From Haliotis asinina (taxonomy: Eukaryota; Mollusca; Gastropoda; Lepetellida; Haliotidae), in assembly GCF_037392515.1 (NCBI RefSeq), contig NC_090283.1, positions 21,120,001 to 21,184,000 of the forward strand: DNA of 64,000 bases, read 5' to 3'. Made by a program: the position numbers and the translations under genes. Every line of letters begins with the position of its first letter. Positions within the stretch are counted from its first letter, which is position 1. Below the pieces are notes generated by a model, which worked only from the letters and a program-made list of their open reading frames with translations, was not told the DNA's origin and ran no database searches. Positions 42,656-53,310 of the stretch are shown here, one piece after another.

Positions 42656-43120
42656 CGTGGGTTAAAAGTGCAAGTGTGCCAATCACGCTGTGCATGGCAA
42701 AGCTATGACTCATTTGAGTAGAACTGCGTTCTTGCGATAACAAACGCAAATACAGTACTCTAGAACTTTCGTTGATGTGGTCTGACAGGCACCCAGACAC
42801 AGAATGGGGACGTTCCCCCACCGCCCTCCTTGCCCCCAAGAGTTACCGGTATCAGGTCAGTAGGTAAGTCTTGAGGGGTCGCCAACAGTCAGTTGAGGAG
42901 ACTGACACCAAACTTCGCTTTAGCAACCGCGGTACGTTGGTTGTATGCTGAAATTATACTTTGCAAGACTGACCGAGGCAGTGATTGTGAAAATGTGTGG
43001 ATGTGAATATACTTTAAGGCACTGGACACCACATTGTGCAGCAATGTGCAGTTGATGAATCACCTTGGTTACTATACCTTTATATCCTAACAACCCTCGT
43101 CATTCCCTCTCGTCCCTCAA
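42656..43120. other. Gene-free interval
   Basis: Nothing was recognised. Confidence 0.4.
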
Positions 43121-43273
43121 TAGAGAGAGAGGGAGGGAGAGAGAGACAGAGAGAGACAGAGAGAGACGCAGACACACATATACACACACGCTCCTGCAGA
43201 CACAGCGATACACACACATCACACACATGCAAATACACATGGTCACACATACCGGCTCACACCCCCGCTATCA

Positions 43274-43359
<86 letters not shown>

Positions 43360-43397
43360 TCTTTCTCTCTCTCTGTCTCTGTCTCTCTCTCTCTCAC
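43121..43397 (+). repeat. Compound microsatellite: (GA)n, (CA)n, (CT)n
   Basis: (GA)n-rich at 43121-43168, an uninterrupted (CA)n of about 42 units at 43273-43357, then (CT)n with GTCTCT variants to 43397. ORFs across it are artefacts. Confidence 0.95.
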
Positions 43398-43890
43398 ATA
43401 CACACACATGAACACACATTCGAATGAAACTTGCGATTCTTCTAAAAACAAAGTGGTTTTCCCATTTCTCCGCAGTGTCCTTTACTGTGCCAAACTGCTT
43501 TCCCCAAATTCCTTCCGACCTCCTTCAGGACATCACAAATACAAACATAAATCCGCTTATACCCTAAAAACGATTACTCTAAGTAGACCACCCAGTCTAA
43601 TACCACCCCTACCATAAACCTCTCCCATTCCACCTCACTACTCCCCAACCTCCACGGGAATATCACGTGCCCAAGTTGTGTAACCGTGACCCGGAAAACA
43701 GCTGATCGCCAGATACCGAATCCATATGCTTCAAGGTCTGGAACGATGCTGATTTCTTACTTATACTGGCATCCAGGAGGTTTGGTTGTCAAGGTGACCA
43801 TCCAGACACGATCCAGTACATGTCCTGATTTTAACGCCTTTACCATTGGTTCAGGTGCGACACATGACATCACTTCACACTTGCCCAGGG
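43398..43890. other. Gene-free interval
   Basis: Nothing was recognised apart from C-rich sequence near 43580-43660. Confidence 0.4.
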
Positions 43891-43893
43891 CCC

Positions 43894-44071
43894 TATATAT
43901 AATACCTTACTCCGGAGCTTCGTCAATTTCTGTGCTTGATGCGGTGCTATAACCGTGTGTATTTCCTGATAGCCATAACAAGGATTAATCCTTGTGTGAT
44001 ATTTCTAAAACAAAAACGGAGCAAGTATAAAGTCCACGATCGTTAGTACCCACTCAAAGGCAGAGACTCAG
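43894..44071 (+). promoter_or_regulatory. Candidate TATA promoter and non-coding first exon
   Basis: CCCTATATATAATACC (TATA at 43894) is followed about 30 bp later by a possible start region and, at 44071, by a consensus donor CTCAG|GTAGGT. No good ORF lies between, so this would be a 5' UTR exon. No downstream exon was identified. Confidence 0.25.
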
Positions 44072-44144
44072 GTAGGTGGAATCATGCTTGCATTACATTA
44101 ATGTTCTCATATGTTTACATAGGTCTAGCTTTCTAGGACAAGAG

Positions 44145-44301
44145 GCGGTGGGGTAGCCTAGTGGTTAAAGCTTTGGCTTGTCACGCCGAAAACCCGTGTT
44201 CGATTCCCTGCACGGGTACAATGAGTGAAATCCATTTCTGGTGTCCCTTGGGTGATATTACTGGAATATTGCTGATAGCGGCGTAAAACCGTACGCACTC
44301 G
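44145..44301 (+). mobile_element. SINE-T copy, well preserved
   Basis: GGTGGGGTAGCCTAGTGG (A box), GTTCGATTCCC (B box), CATTTCTGGTGTCCC, TTACTGGAATATTGCTGA and GCGGCGTAAAACCG. Confidence 0.9.
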
Positions 44302-45108
44302 AAGGCTCAACTATTCACTGGGTTCATTTAATCTTGGGTTTGAATCCTACATCGGAAACCTAACTGTGATCAACTATAACAATGCATAATGCCATTTCTG
44401 ATGACCATCTTCCTATATGTTCTTTATCTTGTTATTTTGATGATCTGTATAAAATGACGTCATGACCACATGGTTGAAGTTCTTAATTTCACTATATTTT
44501 GGGTTACTGTTTGTTTGAAGTGAAATTCATCGGTACGTTTTCACTGCAAACAGACTATAAGTAAACGTATGCTAAGTATTATTCGTTATACTGGTATATT
44601 GTCTACTCAGACCATGGAATGTATACACCACCAAGCTCACTCACTGTACAGGTACAAGATGCTACTTGTCATAAAACTATCCATAGAGAAAATGACGAAG
44701 ACAGAAAAATAAATGCAGTGAATTGTTGGATTTTAATGTCGTAATTTTTTAAGGATTATAATGAATATCTACTGATATCGCTGAAGTGTAATGCATGCGA
44801 GTAAGATTAAATAACCACAATGGCGTGTCAAAAATTGTATGGGGAACGCCTCACATGATCCAGGAACAACGCCTGTCATAGATGCGCCATGTTAAGTATG
44901 ACGTTTATTTGGACGTTTCAGAACAACAGACATCATCCTCTAGTGTAATTATCTTCAACAGTGCACTGATGAAAACAATTATTTGGCTAGACGAGAACTT
45001 GATCTGTCTGGTATAGCATTGGTACGTTTAGGTAAAAGCACGTGGCCATGCCAGTTTAAGGACTTGTTAGGGGAAACTTTAGAACATATTTGAGGACTGG
45101 GCTGGTTG
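44302..45108. other. Gene-free interval
   Basis: Nothing was recognised. Confidence 0.4.
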
Positions 45109-45110
45109 GA

Positions 45111-45258
45111 TGTTGTTTTACGACGCAGTCAGCAATATTTCAGCTATATGACGGCGATCTGTAAATAATCCAGTGCAGACCAGACAACCCAGTGATCAAC
45201 ATCACGAGCATTGATCTACGCAGTTTGGATACTCTGACATGTGCCAACCAAGTGAGCG
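45111..45258 (-). mobile_element. SINE-L copy, 5'-truncated
   Basis: GTTTTACGACGCAGTCAGCA, CTATATGACGGCGATCTGTA and CATTGATCTACGCAG. It ends after CAACCAAGTGAGCG. Confidence 0.8.
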
Positions 45259-45388
45259 CATATTACAACCAAGTGTATCCCGTCTATGAAGTCCTGGGAC
45301 GATTTGGAGATGGGTGTATTGTCACGTCATGAGGGTGAGTTGATGAGTACGGGTGAGTTGATGAGTAGGTATGAGTTGATGAGTAGGG

Positions 45389-45544
45389 GTGAGTCAGTTA
45401 AGGTGTACTCCGCCTTTAGCAACATTCCAGTAATATCACAATGGGGGACACCAGAAATGGGCTTTACACCTGAGAGCAATGCGGTGAGTCGAACCCGAAT
45501 CTTCGGCGTGATGAACGGACGCTTTAACCATTAGGCTACCCTCC
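45389..45544 (-). mobile_element. SINE-T copy
   Basis: GTGTACTCCGCCTTTAGCAA, GGGGGACACCAGAAATGGGC, GTGAGTCGAACCCG and TTTAACCATTAGGCTACCC. The preceding GAGTTGATGAGTA repeats at 45340-45390 are an expanded tail. Confidence 0.85.
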
Positions 45545-46139
45545 TTGAGGAGTAGGAACGCACGAATGTGTAAATGGGTGCGAACGGTAACACGGTCGAA
45601 ATACAACGCCATTCAGATTTCCGTGTGTGTTATATCGGTGAGCTGGCATGCTAGATGCAAAGTACGTATGCACCTGGTTTCACGCCAAACACGTGGTGAC
45701 ACTGTCGTGACGTCACGGCCAATTTTGCATGCATTTGCAATAAAACCACTGATACAAGCAATATGCCACTATCCAGATTAGAAAGCTGATTAGAAACCGG
45801 AAGGAATCATGAATATATAATGGACATACGTGATCAGCGTCCACAACTCACGGTTCATCAATTGCCTTACGCGCTCTCGGCACAATGTAGCCCCGGTAAA
45901 TGGACTTTAAGTCTAACGGTAGCTGAACTCCTCCACCAGGGACCCGGATGCAGCTAACTCAGCAAACACATGTAGTTGTCAGCCAAGTATTCTCTGAAGA
46001 AGCACGAACTGATGGCGCGTTTTCAAGAACATGAAACTTACTTTGGGTTTTCATGAAACTACACTGAACGAAACGAAAAAAGGGGATCGCCAATGCATCG
46101 CTTTCAACCTATATTTTTTCCCGATTTTCACATACATTG
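45545..46139. other. Gene-free interval with one CRE palindrome
   Basis: TGACGTCA at 45708-45715. No gene was recognised. Confidence 0.4.
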
Positions 46140-46196
46140 TTGATAAATGGACATGTGTACTTTCATGTGTTCTCTTATTTGTTTCCATGAGTATAT
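46140..46196. repeat. Half of a short MITE
   Basis: GTGTACTTTCATGTGTTCTC and TTATTTGTTTCCATGAGTAT match the right arm of the inverted-repeat element at 59861-60015. Confidence 0.6.
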
Positions 46197-46350
46197 CTGA
46201 ATCGTATTTACAAGAAGCAAGAAGCGAAACTAAACTAGCGTCCGAAAGAAACTTGGCAGCTTGATAGTGAAAGAAAACAATCAATAGGTGCTAAAACAAT
46301 GTGCAAAGAGACATAATAATAAAAAGGACAATGAAATAATTATGGTTGGT

Positions 46351-46445
46351 AATCGGATCAGGTGGTCAGGCTCTCTGCCGGGGTCTGACACAAAACGGAC
46401 TGCCGCCATGTTGCTGAAATATTGCTGTATGCGACGTTAAACAAA
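46351..46445 (+). mobile_element. SINE-L copy, 3' portion
   Basis: AATCGGATCAGGTGGTCAGG, CTGCCGCCATGTTGCTGAAA and TATTGCTGTATGCGACGTTA. Confidence 0.7.
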
Positions 46446-46696
46446 GAAACAAACAAGTGTAAATGTGTGTTCGTTATGACTTTTCATTTTTTATGAGTCT
46501 TTTCACTATGCACACTATCTGAAGCCATGGCTGGGATATTTCTAAAAGCAGCGTAAAACTACCCGGATTTAGCACAACGTGTACGTAAACACTGCATACA
46601 ACAGCAAACTGCAATTTACAATAACATATATCAGGAAAAGTGTTTACAACGAAAATGACAGATATCTAAAGGAAAGTCAAACTGGTGCTTAAACAA

Positions 46697-46755
46697 CACG
46701 TGGGTATGACTAATCCTTGTCGAATTCAAACTACGTCACGTGCATAAGACACGTG
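46697..46755 (+). promoter_or_regulatory. Three CACGTG E-boxes upstream of a coding exon
   Basis: Exact CACGTG at 46697-46702, 46737-46742 and 46750-46755, the last 52 bp before the ATG at 46807. CACGTG is bound by bHLH-zipper factors (USF, MITF/TFEB, MYC-MAX) and by CLOCK-type factors. A fourth CACGTG lies inside the exon near 47041. Confidence 0.4.
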
Positions 46756-46806
46756 AACGCGCATTGTCTAGTCTTTGTCAGTGGAAACTGCTTTTAGGAA
46801 AATAGT

Positions 46807-47094
46807 ATGTGTGAATATCCGCCGAATATGACACCGTTTGGCGGGATTCCATCCACACTAGCTGGTTCTCGAGAACTAGGAAACAGGGTCAACACAGTGG
46901 AAATATTTCTGAACCAAGCAGGAACAGTGACTCGGAAGCATTACCTTGGAGCGAATGCCATGTTGTACAATATGTCCATCGATGCCAAGGTCGTTTCCCA
47001 TAGTGCGCTGGCACTGGTAACGTCCCCATCTGATTATTTGCACGTGATTAAGAACGTGCGCCCTAGCTTGCGTTCGTTGGTCGGGATTTCTCGC
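46807..47094 (+). CDS. Unidentified first coding exon (96 codons)
   Basis: The ATG in context agtATGt follows an in-frame TAG 9 bases upstream. 96 codons then lead to a donor, TCTCGC|GTAAGG, in phase 0. The peptide (MCEYPPNMTPFGGIPSTLAG, then LGANAMLYNMSIDAKVVSHS and KNVRPSLRSLVGISR) has balanced composition, and the stretch is richer in GC than its flanks, as expected of coding DNA. No signal peptide or membrane segment is obvious, and I do not recognise the family. If unspliced, the frame would run on to 47199 into a short MITE half, which argues for splicing at 47095. No downstream exon was found. Confidence 0.45.
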
Positions 47095-47109
47095 GTAAGG
47101 TTTTCGTTA

Positions 47110-47175
47110 TACATACTCATAAAAACATTTAGGGGAACACATAAAAGTACAAGTGTCCCCTTGTTTATTTCCAGA
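47110..47175. repeat. Half of a short MITE
   Basis: ATACTCATAAAAACATTTAG and AGTACAAGTGTCCCC match the left arm of the element at 59861. Confidence 0.6.
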
Positions 47176-47499
47176 ATTTTCTCACAGTGCAAACCTTGAA
47201 AATGATAATGATGCCATTATTGTATGCGAAAGAAACGTATGTATGGCTGTATTCGTCTTATAGCATGTTTTGGAGTCAGATAGCTGGGGGATTGACTAGG
47301 CTCTCGTTATATCACCGGCAAGTTTACTAAAAGGAGGGAAACCCGGAGGAAAGAAAGAAAATCCTGTGTGTCTTTGACGGAAAGGACTTCCCCAACTCAA
47401 CCCCAACCCTATGATGAGTAAATGGTGAGATTACACTCCCAACCCCACATCTCCCCAACCCCCTCCCACGCACGCACCCACGCACACACAACACTCCCC

Positions 47500-47585
47500 G
47501 GATCATTGGATTGTCTGGTCCAGGTTCAATTTTTACATATTTCCGCCAAATTGCTGGAATATTGTTGAATGCACCAATGAAAACA
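47500..47585 (+). mobile_element. SINE-L copy, 3' portion
   Basis: GGATCATTGGATTGTCTGGT, then TTCCGCCAAATTGCTGGAAT and ATTGTTGAATGCACC. Confidence 0.7.
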
Positions 47586-48043
47586 CAAAACAAAGAAACA
47601 AAACCTAAACGAACACGATCAACTGCCAACAAGAAAGTACATGTACTTACACGAATTGCATGCTCGCAGTGCATCATGTGAATATAGACGAGTATTCATG
47701 CATGTGTCACGTATCAGACAATCTCATTCAGCAAGTGTGACATGAGATATGACCCATACAACAGCTTGTGGCGAAATCAGCCTCAGATCGTACAGTTGTG
47801 AGTTAAGTAACTCAAATACTGTGGTATGTGCGACCAGTAAATGGTCAAATGGTCATGGGATACATGAAAACCAGAGTGCTTCATAATCTCAAGTACAAGG
47901 GACGGTGGGAAAGTCTACAAGTTAAAGCGTTTTCTTGTTGCTACACCCTCACAAGCATATCAACTAGCTCCTGCTTGCTGGACATCAGTTAATTCCAATG
48001 TTTGCCTCTAGTAAATGGTTCAGGTGTGTGCATTAGTTAAAAG
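47586..48043. other. Gene-free interval
   Basis: Nothing was recognised. Confidence 0.4.
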
Positions 48044-48208
48044 GGGCTGTGGGGTAGCCTAGTGGTTAAGGTGTTCGCTCGTCACGCCGAAAACCCGGGT
48101 TCGATTCCCAGCATGGGTACAATGTGTGAAGCCCATTCCTGATGTCACCTGCCCTGATGGCTCTAGAATGTTGCTAAAGGCGGCGTAAAACTAAACTCAC
48201 TCATGTTA
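48044..48208 (+). mobile_element. SINE-T copy, reference quality
   Basis: A box TAGCCTAGTGG at 48055-48065 and B box GGTTCGATTCC at 48098-48108, a tRNA-like spacing. Then GGGTACAATGTGTGAAGCCC, the family body, and GCGGCGTAAAACTAAACTCA. It is the best copy for deriving a consensus. Confidence 0.92.
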
Positions 48209-48225
48209 GCATCCTGGACTTAAAA

Positions 48226-48343
48226 GTGAGTGAGTTGAGTATTACGGTGCATATTGCGAAAGTCCAACTGTATGGCACCAGTCAGTAAATTATCGAGTCT
48301 GGACAAGACAATCCAGTGATTAACAGCATGAGTATCGATCTAC
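48226..48343 (-). mobile_element. SINE-L copy, 5'-truncated
   Basis: GTGAGTGAGTTGAGTATTAC, then CAATCCAGTGATTAACAGCA and TGAGTATCGATCTACC. Confidence 0.75.
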
Positions 48344-48619
48344 CTACAGACATAGGTGTACACTTGCTTTTGCGCAGCAGTGTAGAGCAGCAGGAAATTA
48401 ACATGTTTACATCCACATGTTTGCCTGCACAGGGGCTCCTACAACAGTGTTATTACAATTCGAGTTCTAAACATGACCTTGTGTTGTGCTGTGTTCCCCG
48501 ACAGCACTCACTTGATAATAGAAAAAAGGTGTAACTTTATCCAGGGGGCCGCACATATACCAAGCAGGATGTAATACATGCAAACGCCACCCTACAACAT
48601 ACTGCTTGAAAAGTGTTAA

Positions 48620-48990
48620 ATGAGCCATGACCTGACAAATGACCCCAATTTGCATATATGGGAACGCCCTCCAGAACATTAAATTTGAAACAAAAGCGAA
48701 ACAGGTTGTCGTTTAAATATCGAAAAGTTAAATTTCCTCGTGCAAATTGTGTCGTGATGGTGTTTTGCTGAAGCAAATCGCTCTACGAGACACGTCTTAA
48801 ACAGTAGCGGTATTGATTTCATGCCACGGTCAGCATGTATCGCACGTACTTAATCGCTAGTGTACCTGTAGCAACCAAGTGTATTCGTCCAGATTACTTA
48901 CCCCGCCTGCTTGTCACAAAGGCGTTCACTGCGCTGGGTCATCTAATACTTGTTAAGCAGTAGTGCTGTCGAAAGACAACTATTGTACAG
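48620..48990. mobile_element. Short element related to the 33.9-36.6 kb transposon
   Basis: 48620-48775 matches 33938-34190 (GACCTGACAAATGAYCCCAA, TTTGCATA..TGGGAACGCCC). 48789-48990 matches 36340-36570 (ACAGTAGCGGTRTTGATTTC, GTCACAAAGGCGTTCACTGC). The 2.1 kb with the transposase is absent. Confidence 0.75.
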
Positions 48991-49023
48991 GTTAGAATGG
49001 CATTTCCAAATGTGCTGCCGTCA

Positions 49024-49187
49024 CGTGAGTGAGTGAATATGGTTTCACACAGCTATTAGCAATACTCCAGCAATATCACGGTGGGGGACAAGAGAAATGG
49101 GTTTCAAACATTGTACCCATGTGGGGAATCGAACCGGGTCTTCCGCGTGACGAGCGAACGCTCTATCCACTTGGCTACTCCACCGCC
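49024..49187 (-). mobile_element. SINE-T copy
   Basis: GTGAGTGAGTGAATATGG tail, ACTCCAGCAATATCACGGTG, GGGGAATCGAACCGGG (B box inverted) and GGCTACTCCACCGCC. Confidence 0.88.
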
Positions 49188-49206
49188 AAGCTACTGTCAG
49201 GATTGG

Positions 49207-49366
49207 AGTGAGTGAGTGCATTTTACACCTCTTTTAGCAATTTTCTGGCAATATCACGACGGGAGTAACCGGAAATAGGCTTCACACACTGTACCCCTGT
49301 GGGGTACAGAACCCGGTCTTCGGCGTGGCGAGCGAACGCTTTAACCACTAGGCTACACCACATCGC
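49207..49366 (-). mobile_element. SINE-T copy, adjacent to the previous one
   Basis: GAGTGAGTGAGTGCATTTTA tail, GGTACAGAACCCGG and TTTAACCACTAGGCTACACC. It has the same orientation as the copy at 49024, only 20 bp away. Confidence 0.88.
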
Positions 49367-49414
49367 TGTCATGATTAGAGATGGTTAGGCTCTGAATTAT
49401 TCGCTTGAATAAAT

Positions 49415-49840
49415 ATTGTAAACCAAAAGTCACTGTGTTCTGTAATCTGATTGGTTGAAAAACATGATCAAATGGTATTAGATTCCCGGAAACTGCAAGA
49501 CTATTCACTGCGTATTGATCTCGCAAACAATTGTTTTGTTGAGTCATCAACAGTGGTGACGTCATTCAAATCATATTGTGACGTAAAGTCGGAATGACGT
49601 CACAAATGAGCAACTCCAGACGCTACCATGGGAACCAGCTGTAACGGCCTGCTGATGACACTTCACTGCTGTACCCGTACTCGATGTAAACGAGTGCAAA
49701 CAGTAAAACCCTTTGGTTTACTTTTGTGTTTACAATGTCGATAAACATCATGTGTTGGCCAATTTCCGGGTGTTATTGAGTATTTGCAGCACTTAAATGC
49801 ATTTGGAACCGACGGCGTGTGGGTGCATACATATATGTGC
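49415..49840 (+). repeat. CRE-rich dispersed repeat, copy 1
   Basis: About 420 bp shared in inverted orientation with 56872-57366. It contains TGACGTCA at 49557-49564 and 49595-49602, TGTTGGCCAATTTCCGGGTG and TTGGAACCGACGGCGTG. No ORF is common to both copies. Confidence 0.8.
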
Positions 49841-51698
49841 GCCACCACCAAATTTCTCAGTTTTTTATCATGCACCAATAAAAGCACTCTGCTACGATTT
49901 TTTTAATTTGGCATCTTTACGGGAAGTGTCAGCGAAGAAAATACAGCTTGATATCTGAACGACATAAGTGTATATGAAATGGATGTATGTGCTAATGCAT
50001 AACGTCATACTCACAAAATCAAAAATGACCCGCAATAAATGTCAAAAATCGATTTTCTACTATGACGTCAAACGTCGAGAGAGAGGTCATGCACGTATAA
50101 AGATAAGGGGGCATAACTCAGCTATGGTTTACATTAGGTCAATGTAACTCCGATCACATGGAGATAATTTGCTGTGGATATGGACAGTATATTTTCGTGA
50201 TGTTTTGTTCACAGTGAACAAAACTATTCCAACACAAATTTCCCCAATGTGAGAGGATACCTTTTGGTAGTTTCACAATTTGTAAGAAAAGATGCAAATG
50301 TACTACATCAAAAATCAGGCAATAGCGATTTGGATGTCCCTATCCGATACATATTTTAGTTCTTAGATTCCCATATTCTCCTGTTTGTGTATATGTATTT
50401 TTATTAATTTTCCATCATTATTAACGGAGTAACAGCCACATTTTCAAACGTAATGAAATAACTGAAAATAATGCGACATTTTAGTTGACGTCACAGCATG
50501 TTTTGTGCATTTTGTGACGTCGGAAAAAGACTACTCTGGTTGCTGATTAGTATATATCTAACCTAATTTCCACTCAATGTGTAAAAGATTTCGGCTTCTG
50601 TGTCAGAATTCAACACTTTTCAGCCAAAATATAAAATGAATGGTATTATCACTGAAATAGTGTCCTGAATATATCAACAATTACACGGTTTTACTACATA
50701 TCTTATTGTGAGCAACACGCGCACCTGCCTAGCATCAATTTAGCATAAATGAAAATTTCACAACACCTGAATGTTCATTGAGTATTCATTTAGGAAAAAG
50801 ACTTTTCTTCTCATGATTATGAAATCAATTCCCTTCATAAGTATGCAATGAAAGGTACAAAGAGATCGATGTTTCAGTAAAGAAGTATTAGAAAATGGAC
50901 GTAATGCTTGTCCAAATTAAGACTTGACCTGATTTATATATTTTTAACAATTTCCGTATAAATATTGTTTGAGTTAGACATTCTGCCATCAGATATATTT
51001 TAATCGCATTTGAATTGACTTTATTATCGAAAAACAATGATAATGAATCATGAAACGTTTTGACAAACTCGCACCTGGTCAATTAATATTCATAATAGTT
51101 TTGTCTATAAAAACGACACGAACCAATACAATGAACAAGACAATTCCTTTAAATAGTAGTATGTGTGCCCCTACATTTGATAAAATGTACAAATCATTTT
51201 CATTAATATTATCCGTTTTACTTATAAGTTGGAATTAAATCGTTGTTTATTAACCTGTTCATATGAAACTGCAATATTTGTCCCAACGTACTGAATATTG
51301 CACATCACGGGAACTAAAGCACATGTTGCAGTAATGGCTACGTGTGATCTTCCAACACTTGTGTAGAGGCTTAAAATGTGGTATAATACACTTACTTAGA
51401 CAGTTTCCCATGTAAATATTATTCAAACAATCAAAAGCTTTCAAAGAATAATAACGGATACCTTATATCCACACCTGATATGGTGTTGAACATGGATATA
51501 TGTAGATACTGAAATCAATTTCATGAAAAAATATCTGAACGATGCGCAAAATATACATCACAATACTAAAAGTGCAATCGGAATGGTATGGGCATTGTGT
51601 TTACTCTTGTTCAACCGACCTTCACCTCAAAACAATTGCCTAATATGTGCAACAATGTTGACGTGTGACATCACTACCGATGACCGATTTCTTTCAAA
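49841..51698. other. Gene-free interval, upstream of a first exon
   Basis: Two more exact TGACGTCA palindromes at 50063-50070 and 50486-50493. No ORF with protein-like features was seen before 51699. Confidence 0.4.
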
Positions 51699-51783
51699 AT
51701 GGCGGCTTCGCTGAGAAGGGTACACAGGATTTTGCGAGGACGTTTTCCTGGGTTCAGGGATCTTTTGTACATAAATGAGAGAT
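51699..51783 (+). CDS. Candidate first coding exon, mitochondrial-type leader
   Basis: The ATG in TTTCAAAATGGCGGCTTC opens 28 codons (MAASLRRVHRILRGRFPGF, then RDLLYINER) and meets a consensus donor, GAGAT|GTAAGT, at 51784, leaving phase 1. The Arg/Leu-rich, acid-free start fits a mitochondrial targeting peptide. AAAATGGCGGC also matches the YY1 site often found at promoters of mitochondrial and housekeeping genes. The protein was not identified and no second exon was located. A second start with a phase-1 GTAAGT donor lies at 52360. Confidence 0.45.
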
Positions 51784-52359
51784 GTAAGTAATCAGAATTA
51801 TTCTGACTATCTGTGTATTGTGATATGTTCTTATCGTTTACATTGTAAATGACGGAACAAGCCAGAAATGCCGATAAGTACCGTTGTCGTTCTGCGTGAT
51901 TTTGCGTCAGTCATGGCTTCACGCTGCACTAAAAGTTTGACAGTTTCTTATGAATTACCAAATTATTTCATTGTATCTATTTTCAATTTGCTATTTTTTG
52001 CCACGATACTCTTCCCCTGAATATACTAAGCGTATTGAGCTATTGTAAGCAATGATTACAGGGCTGGATGTTAGGAAATTTCCGAAAATGCTACGCAGTG
52101 TAAAATTGGATTTTTTCTTTGTTTACATTTCAGTCAAGCGCTGTCTTTCGAGCACAGCGTTCGTTTTCATACAAAGTATATTTCGTTTCGTTTTGTCTAG
52201 ACAGTTGGTATTGGTGACAAAGACCATTTGTAATTTGATTCTAAGATATATGGGGAATTCAATGATGCATTTGTCGCAGCTAACTATGAAGTATACATGA
52301 TGTAATGGGCTTCTCAATACCGGCCTTCTCGAAACGTGATTTTGTAAACACTATCCAAT

Positions 52360-52387
52360 ATGGCGGAAAGCGCACTTCGGCGTTCGT
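52360..52387 (+). CDS. Candidate alternative first exon
   Basis: ATGGCGGAAAGCGCACTTCG encodes MAESALRRS and runs into TTCGT|GTAAGT, again phase 1, as at 51784. Both could splice to the same acceptor. At 28 nt it could equally be chance. Confidence 0.3.
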
Positions 52388-52595
52388 GTAAGTGTATTTT
52401 CGAAAACATCCCAACCGATTCTGGGTACATCGGTGACGTTTCAGAATTATCATTCCTGGTTACATGAAAACTTGATATCAGTGATCATTAATATGCTATT
52501 GTTGAAATTCATTACTCCCGGTAATTATCCGATTTTCACATTTCAAAACATACTGCAAATAACGCTGTGAATCTCGATTTTGTACAGTTTGAAAA

Positions 52596-52658
52596 ATGGC
52601 GACATTTATGAAGAAGCCTATTTTGAAATGCGATTTTAAGCACTTTAGCTTGGTCTGA
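52596..52658 (+). other. Third AAAATGGCG start, very short ORF
   Basis: AAAATGGCGAC opens only 20 codons (MATFMKKPILKCDFKHFSLV) before TGA, with no clear donor. Listed because it is the third ATGGCG within 900 bp. More likely a YY1-like site than a gene. Confidence 0.2.
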
Positions 52659-52835
52659 GATGATAGTGGATGGTATCAAGAAACTGGGAATTTTCCGCAG
52701 AATTCAAAACTGTGAAGTATTTATATATGCGTGGTATATTTAGAATTTTATTCGACTTCAAAGTGAGGGGTGAAGAGGAGGGACATATATGTCCCTGTTG
52801 CATCCAGGGGGTTAAATTCTACAAATTTGTAGACG

Positions 52836-52951
52836 ACCGTCCGCTCGTCACGCCGAAAATCCGGGTTCGATTCCACACATGGGTACAATGTGTGAAGCCC
52901 ATTTCTGGCGTTCTCGTACGTGATACTGCTGGAATATTCTCAACTCAATCA
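52836..52951 (+). mobile_element. SINE-T copy, head truncated
   Basis: CCGCTCGTCACGCCGAAAAT, GGTTCGATTCC and GGGTACAATGTGTGAAGCCC. The A box is missing and the tail is decayed. Confidence 0.8.
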
Positions 52952-52959
52952 CTCACGTT

Positions 52960-53147
52960 AGAGGTGACTAACAGGATCGGCAGGTCAGGCTTACTGACTT
53001 GGCTGACACATGTCATCGTCACCCAGTTATGTAGATTGATACTCACGCTCTTGATCACTAGATTGCCTTGTTAAGACTTTATTATATGAAGACGGACGTC
53101 TTACATTTGGAGTATTGATGGGTGAGGCGTAAAATTAAATGCACTCA
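52960..53147 (+). mobile_element. SINE-L copy
   Basis: GAGGTGACTAACAGGATCGG, CTGACACATGTCATCGTCAC, TTGATCACTAGATTGCC and GGTGAGGCGTAAAATTAAAT, followed by ctcactc. Confidence 0.8.
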
Positions 53148-53259
53148 CTCATTTCTGTGTCTGTCTTCCAGCAACCGCTCGAATCAGCTGTGCATTCCGT
53201 CTAACATCGATATATTTTACGCTGTAACATGTAATTCTACCTTCCAGGCTTCTTCTGTC

Positions 53260-53310
53260 TGACGGCCGCCATGTTACTGTAATATTGCCGAGTGCGGTGT
53301 AAAACATAAC
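53260..53310 (+). mobile_element. SINE-L 3' fragment
   Basis: ACGGCCGCCATGTTACTGTA and ATTGCCGAGTGCGGTGTAAA. Confidence 0.65.

Noticed and set aside
43036-43617. 193-codon ORF across the (CA)n tract
   Set aside because: Low-complexity Thr-His repeats from a microsatellite; no coding signal outside the repeat.
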